A stretch of DNA of 64,000 nucleotides from CAVVKW01 sp963761705 (GTDB lineage Bacteria > Verrucomicrobiota > Verrucomicrobiia > Chthoniobacterales > JAATET01), in NCBI GenBank assembly GCA_963761705.1, contig CAVXHK010000004.1, forward strand, positions 422,813 to 486,812, in the 5' to 3' direction. Position 1 is the first letter of the stretch; each line of letters opens with the position of its first letter. Positions 16,959 through 25,848 of the stretch are shown here, piece after piece. The translations under genes and the position numbers were made by a program. The notes under the pieces were generated by a model. That model did no database searches, was not told the origin of the DNA, and saw only the letters and a list, made by a program, of their open reading frames with translations.

Positions 16959-17747
16959 ATGAGCGCCGCCCCAAACCTCACCGAGAGCGCCGACGCCGCC
17001 AAGACCAACAAGAGCGAACACGCCAAGCCACTCCTCCAGACCAGCCAGCTCGTCAAAGTCTACAACGGCCGAGCCGTCGTCAACGGCGTCGACATCAACG
17101 TCAAGCAGGGCGAGATCGTCGGTCTCCTTGGCCCTAACGGTGCCGGCAAAACGACCACCTTCTACATGATCGTCGGTCTCGTTCGCCCGAACGGCGGCGC
17201 CGTTCACTTCTCCGGCAAAGATGTCACCCACCAGCCGATGTACAAGCGAGCGCGCGAAGGGATGGGCTACCTGCCCCAGGAAGAGTCCATCTTCCGCAAG
17301 CTCACCGTCGAGCAAAACATCATGGCGATCCTTGAGACGACCAAGCTCAACAAGAAAGAGCGAAAGCACCGTTGCGAAGAACTCCTCACTCAATTCGGCA
17401 TCGAACACCTCACGAAAAACTACGCCCTCACCCTCTCCGGTGGTGAAAAGCGTCGACTCACGATCGCCCGCTCGCTCGTCACAAACCCGACGCTCCTCAT
17501 GCTCGACGAACCTTTCAGTGGCGTCGACCCGATCGCCGTCTACGACGTTCAACAGATCATCACCGACCTGCGGAAGTCCGGACTCGCGATCATCATCACC
17601 GACCACAACGTCCGCGAGACCCTCAACATCGTCGACCGCGCGTATCTCATCTTTGAAGGCCGCGTCGAGAGCCAGGGTAACAAGGACTTTCTCCTGAACG
17701 ACCCCATCAGTCGCAAACTCTACCTCGGCGAAACCTTCACGATGTAG
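16959..17747 (+). CDS. lptB: LPS export ABC transporter ATP-binding protein
   Basis: 262 residues. ABC ATPase that powers LPS extraction with LptFG. Walker A GPNGAGKTTTFYMIVGL, Q-loop LPQEESIFRKLTVEQN, signature LSGGEKRRLTIAR, Walker B LLMLDEPFSGVDP and the H-loop ITDHNVRETL are all intact and typical of LptB. The N-terminus has an extra 25 residues or so, rich in Ala/Thr/Lys, before the nucleotide-binding domain. The ATG abuts the lptA stop (TAAATG). lptF and lptG are not in the window. Confidence 0.95.
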   Translation: MSAAPNLTESADAAKTNKSEHAKPLLQTSQLVKVYNGRAVVNGVDINVKQGEIVGLLGPNGAGKTTTFYMIVGLVRPNGGAVHFSGKDVTHQPMYKRAREGMGYLPQEESIFRKLTVEQNIMAILETTKLNKKERKHRCEELLTQFGIEHLTKNYALTLSGGEKRRLTIARSLVTNPTLLMLDEPFSGVDPIAVYDVQQIITDLRKSGLAIIITDHNVRETLNIVDRAYLIFEGRVESQGNKDFLLNDPISRKLYLGETFTM

Positions 17748-17816
17748 CGTCACCGCCGTCCCGGCCGCGCTATCATAACTGGCCCAAGGCGCCACCCACC
17801 CTTCCATCCCCCAAAA

Positions 17817-18770
17817 GTGCCCGCCCAACTCGTCAAACACATCAAGGTCGGCGATTTTTACGCCAACCACGCCGACCTGCTCGGCATGCGACTCGAGGGC
17901 CTTTCGCTCGGGATGAATCGGCGGATCCGCGAGCCGACCATCAACCGTCCCGGCCTCGCCCTCTCGGGCTTCTACAGTTATTTTGCAGGCAAGCGCATTC
18001 AGGTCATCGGCAGCGCCGAACTTAGCTACCTCAAGTCGCTCAAAGCCGCCGTCCTCAAAGAACGCGCCCGCGAACTTTTCTCCCGAAACATCCCTTGCCT
18101 CGTCGTCGCTCGCAACGCCACCGTCCCCGAGATTCTTCTCCAGCAAGCCGCCGAATTTGAGACGCCCATCTTCCGTACGCCGATGATCACAATGAAGTTC
18201 ATCAACGCGGCCACCATTGCGCTCGAGACCGAGTTCGCGCCGAAAACCTCAGAGTTCGGTAGCATGGTCGACATCCAAGGCATCGGCACCCTCGTTCGCG
18301 GCGACAGCGGCATCGGCAAGAGCGAGTGCGTCCTCGGCCTCATCGAGCGGGGTTACAGCCTCGTCAGCGACGACATGACCAAGCTTCGCGCCTTTGAGGG
18401 CCGCGAACTCATCGGCACGTCCCACGACCTCACCCGCTTCCACATGGAAGTCCGCGGCATCGGCATCATCAACGTCGCCAACGTCTTCGGCGTCGGCAGC
18501 GTCCGCCCCGAGAAGAAGCTCGACCTCGTCGTCACACTAAAGGATTGGCATCAGGTCGAGAACGTGGATAGGCTTGGAATCGATCGCGAATACTACGAGA
18601 TCCTTGGCATCCGCGTGCCGCACGTCATTCTCCCCGTGCGCACCGGGCGCGATCTGGGTCGCCTCGTCGAAGTCGCCGCGCTCGACCAAAAACTGAAGAC
18701 CATGGGCCACAACACCGCGTTGGAGTTCAACGAACGTCTTCTCAGCCGAATGAACCAAAATCCCGATTAA
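17817..18770 (+). CDS. hprK: HPr kinase/phosphorylase
   Basis: 317 residues from GTG 17817. Bifunctional enzyme that phosphorylates and dephosphorylates the regulatory Ser of HPr. The N-terminal domain (about 1-135) is followed by the kinase domain with P-loop RGDSGIGKSE (near residue 162), LVSDDM, and the HPrK signature region MEVRGIGIINV and FGVGSVRPEKKLDL. HPr itself is encoded five bases downstream, an arrangement that leaves little doubt about function. It follows lptB by 69 bases on the same strand. Confidence 0.95.
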   Translation: MPAQLVKHIKVGDFYANHADLLGMRLEGLSLGMNRRIREPTINRPGLALSGFYSYFAGKRIQVIGSAELSYLKSLKAAVLKERARELFSRNIPCLVVARNATVPEILLQQAAEFETPIFRTPMITMKFINAATIALETEFAPKTSEFGSMVDIQGIGTLVRGDSGIGKSECVLGLIERGYSLVSDDMTKLRAFEGRELIGTSHDLTRFHMEVRGIGIINVANVFGVGSVRPEKKLDLVVTLKDWHQVENVDRLGIDREYYEILGIRVPHVILPVRTGRDLGRLVEVAALDQKLKTMGHNTALEFNERLLSRMNQNPD

Positions 18771-18775
18771 GTCAC

Positions 18776-19084
18776 ATGGGGCTTTTATCCAGAAGAAAAC
18801 CAATCGAAGGCGCTGGCACCAGCACCCGTGAAGTCGTCGTTCAAAATCGGAACGGCCTCCACGCCCGTCCGGCCGCCATGTTGGTCAAAATCTCCAGCCG
18901 CTTTCGCGCCGAGATCTGGGTCGAAAAAGACGGCGAGCGCGTGAACGGCAAAAGCATCATGGGCCTCATGATGCTCGCCGCAGGCAAAGGCTCGAAGCTG
19001 AACCTCATCGCTGAGGGACCCGACGGTGAAAAGGCGCTCGAAGAGATCAACACGCTCATCGAAAGCCGCTTCGGCGAAGAATAA
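18776..19084 (+). CDS. ptsH: phosphocarrier protein HPr
   Basis: 102 residues. His29 in NGLHARPAAM is the residue phosphorylated by enzyme I, and Ser60 in VNGKSIMGLMML is the HprK target; their spacing (31 residues) equals the classical His15/Ser46 pair. There is a 14-residue N-terminal extension relative to E. coli HPr. It lies between hprK and ptsI. No EII sugar-transport genes are visible, so the relay may be mainly regulatory (nitrogen- or carbon-type PTS). Confidence 0.95.
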   Translation: MGLLSRRKPIEGAGTSTREVVVQNRNGLHARPAAMLVKISSRFRAEIWVEKDGERVNGKSIMGLMMLAAGKGSKLNLIAEGPDGEKALEEINTLIESRFGEE

Positions 19085-19110
19085 TCAGCCGACAGGGCAC
19101 GGACTGCCTT

Positions 19111-19138
19111 CCTCGCCCGCGCTTCCTCGCCCGCGCTT
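19111..19138. repeat. tandem duplication of a 14-base unit
   Basis: CCTCGCCCGCGCTT occurs twice back to back in the ptsH-ptsI intergenic gap, followed by a partial third copy (CCTC). Probably replication slippage; no function apparent. Confidence 0.8.
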
Positions 19139-19237
19139 CCTCACCGGATGCAGCTCGAACGAATTCTGGCCAAACTACGCTAGTCGCCTCCCTCCCATTC
19201 TCTGGACGCCTCCCTTCCTTTCCGCTAAGTCTCTCCA

Positions 19238-21001
19238 GTGAACGGCGACCAGAAGAGCAAGCAAGAACGACGATTCGAAGGGATCGCGGTCGCTCCCGGC
19301 ATCGCCCACGCCGAGGTTGTCATTCACCGACCTGAAGCGCAGGAGATCCCCCGCCGCTTCGTCGCACCGGAAGAGATTCCAGCCGAAATCAACCGATTCG
19401 AGACCGCGCTCATCGCCACCCGCGCCGAGCTGCTCGAGATGCAGCAAAGTATCGCCCTGGCCATCGGCACCAAGGACGCCAGCATCTTCGACGCCCACCT
19501 TCTCGTCGTCGAGGATCGCACCCTCATCGACGAGGTCCTTCGCTGCATCGCCTCCGATGGTGAGAACGTCGAATACGCGTTTCACAAGATCGCGGACCGC
19601 TACTGCAAATCGCTCGCGGCCATCGACGATCCCTACCTTCGCGAGCGTGTCGTCGACATCGAAGATGTCGCGCAGCGAATCATCCGCCACCTCCTCGGCA
19701 AGCCCCAGGAAATGGCGACCCTGGATTGCCCCCACGTCCGCGTCGCCCACGACCTTACCCCGTCCGACACCGCTCAAATTGACCGCGATCTTGTCCTCGG
19801 ATTTGCCACCGAAGCCGGTAGCAAGACTTCGCACACGGCCATCATGGCCCGATCGCTGAGTATACCTGCCATCGTCGGCCTCCGCGGCATCTGCTCCCAC
19901 CTGAGCCCCGGCGATCCCGTGCTCATCGACGGTTACCGCGGCATCCTCATCGTCAACCCGTCGCCGGAAACGTTTTCGACCTACGAGGCCTTTCAAGTCG
20001 AGCGTGACGAGGTTGACGAGCGGCTGGAGCTCATTCGCGATACCAAAAGCCTCACCTCCGACGGCAAACACATCGTTCTTTCGGCCAACATCGAGCTGCC
20101 CGACGAGATGGAAGACGTCAACGAAGTCGGAGCCGAAGGCGTCGGACTCTTCCGGTCAGAGTTCCTTTTCCTCGAGAGCAAGACCCTCCCGGACGAAGAG
20201 AGCCAGTACCGAGCCTACCGCAGCGTTGCCGAGCAGTCGCAACCTCACTCCGTCATCATTCGCACCCTCGACATCGGTGGCGACAAGGACTTCAGCCACA
20301 TGGGATTCCCCGTCGAGGCCAACCCGTTCCTTGGCCTTCGCGCGATTCGCTTTTGCCTCCAACACCCCGAGATCTTTAAGACGCAGCTCCGAGCCATCCT
20401 CCGGGCCTCGATCTACGGAGACGTCAAGATCATGTATCCCATGGTCTCGGGCGTCACGGAAGTCCGCCAAGCCAAAGCCATTTTGCGGGAATGCCAGGAG
20501 GAACTCCGCTCCGAAGGCACTCCATTTAACGAAGACGTCGAGATCGGGATCACGATCGAGGTTCCCAGCGCCGCTATCAGCGCCGATCGGATTGCCCCGG
20601 AGGTCGACTTCTTCAGCATCGGCACCAACGACCTCATTCAATACACCATCGCCGTTGACCGCGTGAACGAGAGCATCTCTCACCTCTACAAACCGACCCA
20701 CCCATCGATCCTTCGTCTGATCCGTATGACGGTCGACGCCGCTCGCGCAAACAACATTTGGGTCGGCGTTTGCGGCGAGATGGCTGGCGACATCGCCCTC
20801 ACCCCACTCCTCCTCGGGCTTGGAATCGAGGAGCTCAGCACCAGCCCATCCCTCGTTCCCCGGGTGAAGAAAGCGATCCAAAGCCTCGACCTCGCTAGCT
20901 GCCAAGAGTTGGTCGGTCGGGCCCTGGCTGCGGAAAGCGCCGCCGATATTCTCAAGCTGACGACGACCCTAGCCAAAGAACGCTACCCAGACCTTCTCTG
21001 A
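19238..21001 (+). CDS. ptsI: phosphoenolpyruvate-protein phosphotransferase (enzyme I)
   Basis: 587 residues from GTG 19238. Takes phosphate from PEP and passes it to HPr. The N-terminal swivelling domain has the active His in GSKTSHTAIMARS (His199). The C-terminal PEP-binding barrel has EGVGLFRSEFLFL, RTLDIGGDK, the IYGDVKIMYPMVSG segment, FSIGTNDLIQYTIAVDR and GVCGEMAGD, which carries the catalytic Cys. Length fits standard enzyme I, with no GAF domain, so it is not PtsP-like. It is the last gene of the hprK-ptsH-ptsI run, 153 bases after ptsH. Confidence 0.95.
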   Translation: MNGDQKSKQERRFEGIAVAPGIAHAEVVIHRPEAQEIPRRFVAPEEIPAEINRFETALIATRAELLEMQQSIALAIGTKDASIFDAHLLVVEDRTLIDEVLRCIASDGENVEYAFHKIADRYCKSLAAIDDPYLRERVVDIEDVAQRIIRHLLGKPQEMATLDCPHVRVAHDLTPSDTAQIDRDLVLGFATEAGSKTSHTAIMARSLSIPAIVGLRGICSHLSPGDPVLIDGYRGILIVNPSPETFSTYEAFQVERDEVDERLELIRDTKSLTSDGKHIVLSANIELPDEMEDVNEVGAEGVGLFRSEFLFLESKTLPDEESQYRAYRSVAEQSQPHSVIIRTLDIGGDKDFSHMGFPVEANPFLGLRAIRFCLQHPEIFKTQLRAILRASIYGDVKIMYPMVSGVTEVRQAKAILRECQEELRSEGTPFNEDVEIGITIEVPSAAISADRIAPEVDFFSIGTNDLIQYTIAVDRVNESISHLYKPTHPSILRLIRMTVDAARANNIWVGVCGEMAGDIALTPLLLGLGIEELSTSPSLVPRVKKAIQSLDLASCQELVGRALAAESAADILKLTTTLAKERYPDLL

Positions 21002-21068
21002 GAAGAGTCAAGGAACGGCGATTTTGGAATCGTCGAACCAAACTCAGCCCGCGGAGCGAGCCCTCCTC

Positions 21069-22031
21069 TCACTCTTCCTCCCCCTCCAACCCCTCTTCGT
21101 ACTTCAAGCGATCCTGAATCGCGCGGTCTTTGTAGAAGAGAATTCCGTAGCGCCGGATGTTGTAAACCAGGGCCCGTAGGTTGTCCGAGACGGTTTTATC
21201 CGTGAGCAGGGTCCCGAGCGGCCCCTTGCCACTCCGCGCGTCCGCAATGACCGCCCGCAACTCGTCCATCGTCCGGGTAAATGCCTCTGCCGAATCCTTC
21301 GCCGCCTCCACCGTCTCCTGGCTCTGCGCAACCGTCTCTTCCACGGTCACCGTCACCCGCTCCACCGACGCCGACACGTCTTCCATTGTCGACGAGGCAT
21401 CTGCCAGCACCTTTTCAAACCCCTCCGACGCCTTTGCAAACTCCGCGCTCGTAGTCTCCAGATTTTTCAGCGTCGCGTCGATCGCCTCTACGCTCGTCGG
21501 ATTGAGCACTTCCTCGTTGATCCGGGTCACGACCGTGTTGATCTCTTTCACCGCCGTTTCCACGGTCTCGAGCAGTCCTGCCCCGCCCGCCGCGAGATCC
21601 GCTAATCCGGTTTCCCGCTGCCCCTGGACCACCGTGTCCGGCAGAATCGGGCGGAAATTTTCCACGTCCAGATCGGATGGCATGGTGATCGAAACGTAGC
21701 TGTCACCCAGCAATCCCGAACTCCCGATCGTGAAGGCCGACCCCTCCGGAATCCGGACGTCCTCGTAGAGTTTGAGCACCACGTAGACCCCCACCATGCT
21801 CTTCAGCACGTAAGGCCCTTCTTCAACCGAGCCGATCTTCGCGCCCGCCAGCAGAACGTCCGCCCCAACGAACAGTCCGCTCGCGTTCGGATACTCGACC
21901 CTAACTTGATAAAACTCCTTCAGTCCGTCCCCAAAACGCCCAAAATACACCACCATCGAGCAGATCAGCGCGATTCCGAGCAGCATGAAAAATCCCACCC
22001 TCACCTGCGTTACTTTGTCCGCTTTCGTCAT
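21069..22031 (-). CDS. mlaD: MlaD-type MCE-domain lipid transport protein
   Basis: 320 residues from ATG 22031, the start that directly precedes the membrane anchor (VGFFMLLGIALICSMVVYF). The MCE domain follows (YPNASGLFVGADVLLAGAKIG ... SSGLLGDSYVSI), then a long helical/coiled region (about 140-300) rich in Glu, Thr and Ala. MlaD-like proteins form hexameric rings that pass phospholipids between membranes. The gene is 17 bases downstream of the ATP-binding subunit, in the order permease, ATPase, MCE protein. The long C-terminal helix resembles the extended MCE proteins of some phyla. Confidence 0.9.
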   Translation of the reverse strand: MTKADKVTQVRVGFFMLLGIALICSMVVYFGRFGDGLKEFYQVRVEYPNASGLFVGADVLLAGAKIGSVEEGPYVLKSMVGVYVVLKLYEDVRIPEGSAFTIGSSGLLGDSYVSITMPSDLDVENFRPILPDTVVQGQRETGLADLAAGGAGLLETVETAVKEINTVVTRINEEVLNPTSVEAIDATLKNLETTSAEFAKASEGFEKVLADASSTMEDVSASVERVTVTVEETVAQSQETVEAAKDSAEAFTRTMDELRAVIADARSGKGPLGTLLTDKTVSDNLRALVYNIRRYGILFYKDRAIQDRLKYEEGLEGEEE

Positions 22032-22047
22032 AAATAATTTTCCCGTA

Positions 22048-22809
22048 TCAGTCGTTCTCGTGTGATCGCCCCTCGACAAAGTCCGCGATGACCGGATCGC
22101 GGCTCGCCCGCAATTCTTCGACGGTGCCGTAAAAATACACCTTCCCCTCGTAAAGCAAGGCCACCCGGTCGGCGATGTGGTAGCAGCTCGTCATGTCGTG
22201 CGTGACCACGATCGATGTTGCGTGCAACTCGCGCTGCAGCCTCCGGATCAGCTTGTTGATGCTGTCCGACACGATTGGGTCCAACCCAGCCGTTGGCTCA
22301 TCGTAGAGAATCAAGTCCGGCGGCGATACGATAGCCCGCGCCAGAGCCACCCGTTTCCGCATGCCGCCGCTCAGATTGTTCGGCATCTTATCCTCGCTTC
22401 CCGCCAGATTCACCGTAGCCAGAGTCTCCGACACCTTCCGCCGGATCACCTCCTCGTCGCGCTCGCCTCGCTCTCGCAGCGGAAACCCGACGTTCCCAGC
22501 AACGTTCATCCCGTCAAACAGAGCGCCGTCCTGAAAGACCATCCCGATCTTGCAGCGAATCACCTCCAGCTGCCGCTCCGAGAATCCGACGATGTCCACG
22601 CCCTCCACGAGGATTTTCCCAGAAATCGGTTTCATCAGCCCGATCAAGTGACGCAAGAACACGCTCTTCCCGCCGCCACTCCGCCCTAACAACACCAACG
22701 TTTCACCCCGCCGGATCGTGATTGAAAGTCCACGCAGGATCTCCTGCACCCCGATCCGCTGGTGCAGATCCTTCACCTCGATCAGCGGTGGGTCGGTCAC
22801 TAAAGTCAT
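22048..22809 (-). CDS. mlaF: MlaF-type ABC transporter ATP-binding protein
   Basis: 253 residues. Walker A LLGRSGGGKSVFLRHLIGL, signature NLSGGMRKRVALARAI, Walker B LILYDEPTAGLDPIVSDSIN and H-loop VVTHDM match the MlaF/Ttg2A family of ATPases that energise intermembrane phospholipid transport. Its ATG overlaps the permease stop (ATGA), so the two are coupled. The C-terminus is of ordinary length for the family. Confidence 0.92.
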   Translation of the reverse strand: MTLVTDPPLIEVKDLHQRIGVQEILRGLSITIRRGETLVLLGRSGGGKSVFLRHLIGLMKPISGKILVEGVDIVGFSERQLEVIRCKIGMVFQDGALFDGMNVAGNVGFPLRERGERDEEVIRRKVSETLATVNLAGSEDKMPNNLSGGMRKRVALARAIVSPPDLILYDEPTAGLDPIVSDSINKLIRRLQRELHATSIVVTHDMTSCYHIADRVALLYEGKVYFYGTVEELRASRDPVIADFVEGRSHEND

Positions 22810-23582
22810 CCGGCGGGAAAGATGATGTTGAGCGCCATCGTCAGAAAGAAATTCGCAATCAGCACCGCGAGCGATCCGACCACCACCGCCTGCGTCGTCG
22901 CCCGCCCGACGCCAACCGCACCATCCTTCGCGTAAAGACCCTCACGGCAGGCGATAAAAACGATGATGACCGCAAAAACGAACCCTTTCGTCACCCCCAT
23001 CACGATGTCCTCCATCTCGGTGAATTTCCAGGTGTTGAGCAGGTAGTAGGCCGGCCCGACACCCAGCATCTTCGTCGCAACCAAGTAACTCGCCCCGATT
23101 CCGAAGAAAATGCACTCCCCCACCAGCAAAGGCAGCGAAACGAGGATTCCAATGGCCCGCGGCACCACCAGATAATCCACCGGACTCACGGCAAGCGCCC
23201 TCAGCGCGTCGATTTGCTGCGTGACTTTCATCGTCCCGATTTCTGCGCTGATCGCCGCTCCTGTCCGCCCCGCCACCATCAAACCCGCAAGCACCGGACC
23301 CAACTCCCGGCACATCGACACTGAGATGACCGGACCGACCGCCGTCTCCATGTTCAGCGTCGAAAACTGAAAGTAAGTCTGCGCCGTGAAGACCGCCCCC
23401 GTAAACGCCCCGGTGACGATCACCACCATCTGCGAACCAAACCCAATCTGGCTGATCTGCCGAAAAGTCAGCATCCACCGGATCCGACCTCGAAAAATGG
23501 CCCCGAAGGTCTCGGCGGCAAGTTGTCCAACTTGCCCGAGGTAGGCGCAGAAACCCAGCCAACTGCTGGCGAAATAACTCAC
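22806..23582 (-). CDS. mlaE: MlaE-type ABC transporter permease
   Basis: 258 residues from GTG 23582, which overlaps the upstream small gene's stop. Five or so hydrophobic segments and the MlaE signature region (GPVISVSMCRELGPVLAGLMVAGR, split here as VSMCRELGPVLAGLMVAG) followed by GAAISAEIGTMKVTQQIDAL, the conserved coupling region of this permease family. It forms the membrane channel of the lipid transporter with MlaF, and MlaD lies downstream. Confidence 0.92.
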   Translation of the reverse strand: MSYFASSWLGFCAYLGQVGQLAAETFGAIFRGRIRWMLTFRQISQIGFGSQMVVIVTGAFTGAVFTAQTYFQFSTLNMETAVGPVISVSMCRELGPVLAGLMVAGRTGAAISAEIGTMKVTQQIDALRALAVSPVDYLVVPRAIGILVSLPLLVGECIFFGIGASYLVATKMLGVGPAYYLLNTWKFTEMEDIVMGVTKGFVFAVIIVFIACREGLYAKDGAVGVGRATTQAVVVGSLAVLIANFFLTMALNIIFPAG

Positions 23583-23842
23583 ACGTCCAGCCGCTGCGTC
23601 TTTTTCTTCGCGCTGATGCCCTCCGGCAGTGCACCTACGAATTTGGCGTCCAATCCAGCTTTGCTGAAGAGCGACTTCAACGACGACACCGAAGCCGATT
23701 TATCGTCGAACTCCATGTAAACGATGTCGTGGTTCGTATCGACCTTGTAGCGAAGCCCCGAGAGCGTATCGAGCTCGAGAGCCAGGCCCATCATCTTGTC
23801 CGCATTGCGGACTCCGGCGGCGTAAACTTCCAGCTCGATCAT
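23579..23842 (-). CDS. small protein of unknown function at the head of the mla operon
   Basis: 87 residues from ATG 23842 (MIELEVYAAGVRNADKMMG). No membrane segment; an alpha/beta pattern of about the size of a ferredoxin-like or ACT-like fold, with a basic tail (AKKKTQRLDV). Its stop overlaps the mlaE start by four bases, so it is first in the operon and translationally coupled to the permease. It is not a known Mla component; function unknown. Confidence 0.7.
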   Translation of the reverse strand: MIELEVYAAGVRNADKMMGLALELDTLSGLRYKVDTNHDIVYMEFDDKSASVSSLKSLFSKAGLDAKFVGALPEGISAKKKTQRLDV

Positions 23843-23945
23843 GGTTGAATGATCTCTCTCCCGCCCCCCGCAAAGCAAGTGGGAAATCCCGCCCGCGGAC
23901 TTTCTCGGGACACCGTCTCGTTCTCGCGTTATACGTGCTGCAGTT

Positions 23946-25778
23946 ATGCGTTTTCTCATCTCCGACACCACGACTGCCCTCACCAAAAAGACTCCGCTCC
24001 GCGCCGAAGTGGCCGCCACCGATACGTGGGACCTGACCCCGCTTTTCGTCGACGATGCCGCGTGGGAATCCGAGTTTCAGTCTCTCCAAACCGATTACCC
24101 CGCGATCACTGGCTTCCGAGGCCACCTCGCGGAGTCCGTCAACAAGCTCCTCGAAGCCCTCGAATTTGAGAAATCCATAGACCAGCGCATCGAGTCGCTC
24201 AACCAATACGTCGCCCTCCGCACGACCGAGGACAGCTCCGACTCCACGGCCCTCGCCCGCGAAGCGAGGTTCCAATCCGTTCTTGTCCACATCGGAGAAG
24301 CGTTCTCCTTCCTCGCTCCAGAGCTGCAAGCGCTCGACGACGCGACTTTTGCCGAGTGGATCGCCGATCCGGTTCTGACGGAATGGCAGATTCCTCTCAA
24401 AAAACTTCGCCGCCTCAAGCCCCACACGCTTTCCCCCGCCGAGGAGCGCCTGCTTGCCCTCGGATCCGCCGCCCTCGCTGGCCACCAAGAGACCTTTTCC
24501 CAGCTTACGAACGTCGACATGACCTTCGGCACCGTTCGCGACGCCAAGGACCGCGAGATCGAACTCACGCAGAGTTCCTTCTCCTCGCTCCTCAACAGCA
24601 AGGCCCCGGCCGTCCGCCGCGAAGCCTTCCACAAATTCTACGAGGAATTCGAAGGCCACAAATTCACCCTCGCCTCGTCGCTCGCAAACTCCGTTCGCAC
24701 TGACGTTTTCCAAGCCCGCGCCCGCAACTACCCGTCCGCCCGCGAAGCCGCCCTCTTCCGCGACGACGTCCCGGTCGCTGTCTACGACAACCTCATCGCC
24801 TCCGTTCACAAGAACCTCCCAGCCCTTCACCGCTACTACGATCTCCGCAAGCGCGTCCTCGGCCTCGACGAGATCCACCACTACGACACCTACGTTCCGC
24901 TCGTTTCCGAGATCGAAACCGACATTCCGTGGCAGGGTGCGGTCGATCGTGTTCTCGCTGCCGTCCGCCCGCTCGGCGACGACTACGTCGCTACCCTTGG
25001 CCACGGTCTCACCGACGGCCGCTGGTGCGACCGCTACGAGAACAAGGGCAAGCGCTCCGGTGCCTTTAGCTACGGCACTTTTGCCAGCCTGCCTTACATT
25101 ATGATGAACTACAAGGCCGACGTCTTCTCCGACGTCTACACCCTCGCCCACGAGGCCGGCCACTCGATGCACACGCACTTCTCGACCCGTGCCCAGAGCT
25201 ACCAGAACTACCACTACCCGATCTTCCTCGCCGAAGTCGCGTCCACCTTCAACGAGATGCTCCTCACCAAGCACCTCCTCGACGAAAACGCCGACGACCC
25301 TCGGATGAAGGCCTACCTCATCAGTCGCCAGATCGACGACCTTCGCGGCACTCTCTTCCGCCAGACCATGTTTGCCGAATTCGAGCGCGAGATCCACGCC
25401 ATCGAAGAACGCGGCGACGCCCTCACGCTCGACACCATGCAGGAGACCTACCAAGGTCTCCTCATCGCCTATTTCGGCCCGAACTTCGCCCTCGACGACC
25501 AGCTTCGCCTCGAGTGCCTCCGCATCCCGCATTTCTACAGCGCCTTCTACGTTTACAAATACGCCACCGGCATCTCCGCAGCGGTCGCCCTCAGCCAGCA
25601 GGTCCTCCAGACCGGCGACGCGAGCGCTTACCTCGCGTTCCTCAAAAGCGGCGGCAGCCGCTTCCCGATCGATACCCTGGAATCAGCCGGCATCGACATG
25701 AGCACCCCCGCCCCCATCGACGCCGCCCTCCAGCTCTTCAGCAACCGAGTCGACGAACTCGATGCCCTGATGAGTTGA
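23946..25778 (+). CDS. pepF: oligoendopeptidase F-type zinc peptidase (M3 family)
   Basis: 610 residues. The M3 zinc motif HEAGH at about residues 402-406 (TLAHEAGHSMHTHFS) with the downstream Glu in ASTFNEMLL fits PepF/thimet-type peptidases that cut short peptides in the cytoplasm. The N-terminal helical domain and the C-terminal FYVYKYATGISAA segment are also characteristic. No signal peptide. Divergent from the mla operon (103-base gap). A palindromic repeat follows three bases after the stop. Confidence 0.92.
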   Translation: MRFLISDTTTALTKKTPLRAEVAATDTWDLTPLFVDDAAWESEFQSLQTDYPAITGFRGHLAESVNKLLEALEFEKSIDQRIESLNQYVALRTTEDSSDSTALAREARFQSVLVHIGEAFSFLAPELQALDDATFAEWIADPVLTEWQIPLKKLRRLKPHTLSPAEERLLALGSAALAGHQETFSQLTNVDMTFGTVRDAKDREIELTQSSFSSLLNSKAPAVRREAFHKFYEEFEGHKFTLASSLANSVRTDVFQARARNYPSAREAALFRDDVPVAVYDNLIASVHKNLPALHRYYDLRKRVLGLDEIHHYDTYVPLVSEIETDIPWQGAVDRVLAAVRPLGDDYVATLGHGLTDGRWCDRYENKGKRSGAFSYGTFASLPYIMMNYKADVFSDVYTLAHEAGHSMHTHFSTRAQSYQNYHYPIFLAEVASTFNEMLLTKHLLDENADDPRMKAYLISRQIDDLRGTLFRQTMFAEFEREIHAIEERGDALTLDTMQETYQGLLIAYFGPNFALDDQLRLECLRIPHFYSAFYVYKYATGISAAVALSQQVLQTGDASAYLAFLKSGGSRFPIDTLESAGIDMSTPAPIDAALQLFSNRVDELDALMS

Positions 25779-25780
25779 GG

Positions 25781-25843
25781 CTCACGCGAAGGCGCGAAGA
25801 CGCGAAGATCTGCCGCCCGCTTCCCTTCGCGACTTCGCGTGAG
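25781..25843. terminator. palindromic repeat between convergent pepF and speA
   Basis: CTCACGCGAAGGCGCGAAG... at 25781 pairs with ...CTTCGCGACTTCGCGTGAG ending at 25843 as an imperfect inverted repeat around a 15-20 base centre. It fills nearly the entire gap between two convergent genes, so it is well placed as a bidirectional terminator or REP-like element. Related sequence lies at 4102-4129. Confidence 0.6.
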
Positions 25844-25848
25844 AAGAA

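Noticed and set aside
16305..18146. Minus-strand frame of about 610 codons across lptA, lptB and hprK
   Set aside because: Covers three well-identified plus-strand genes; no recognisable domain and biased composition.
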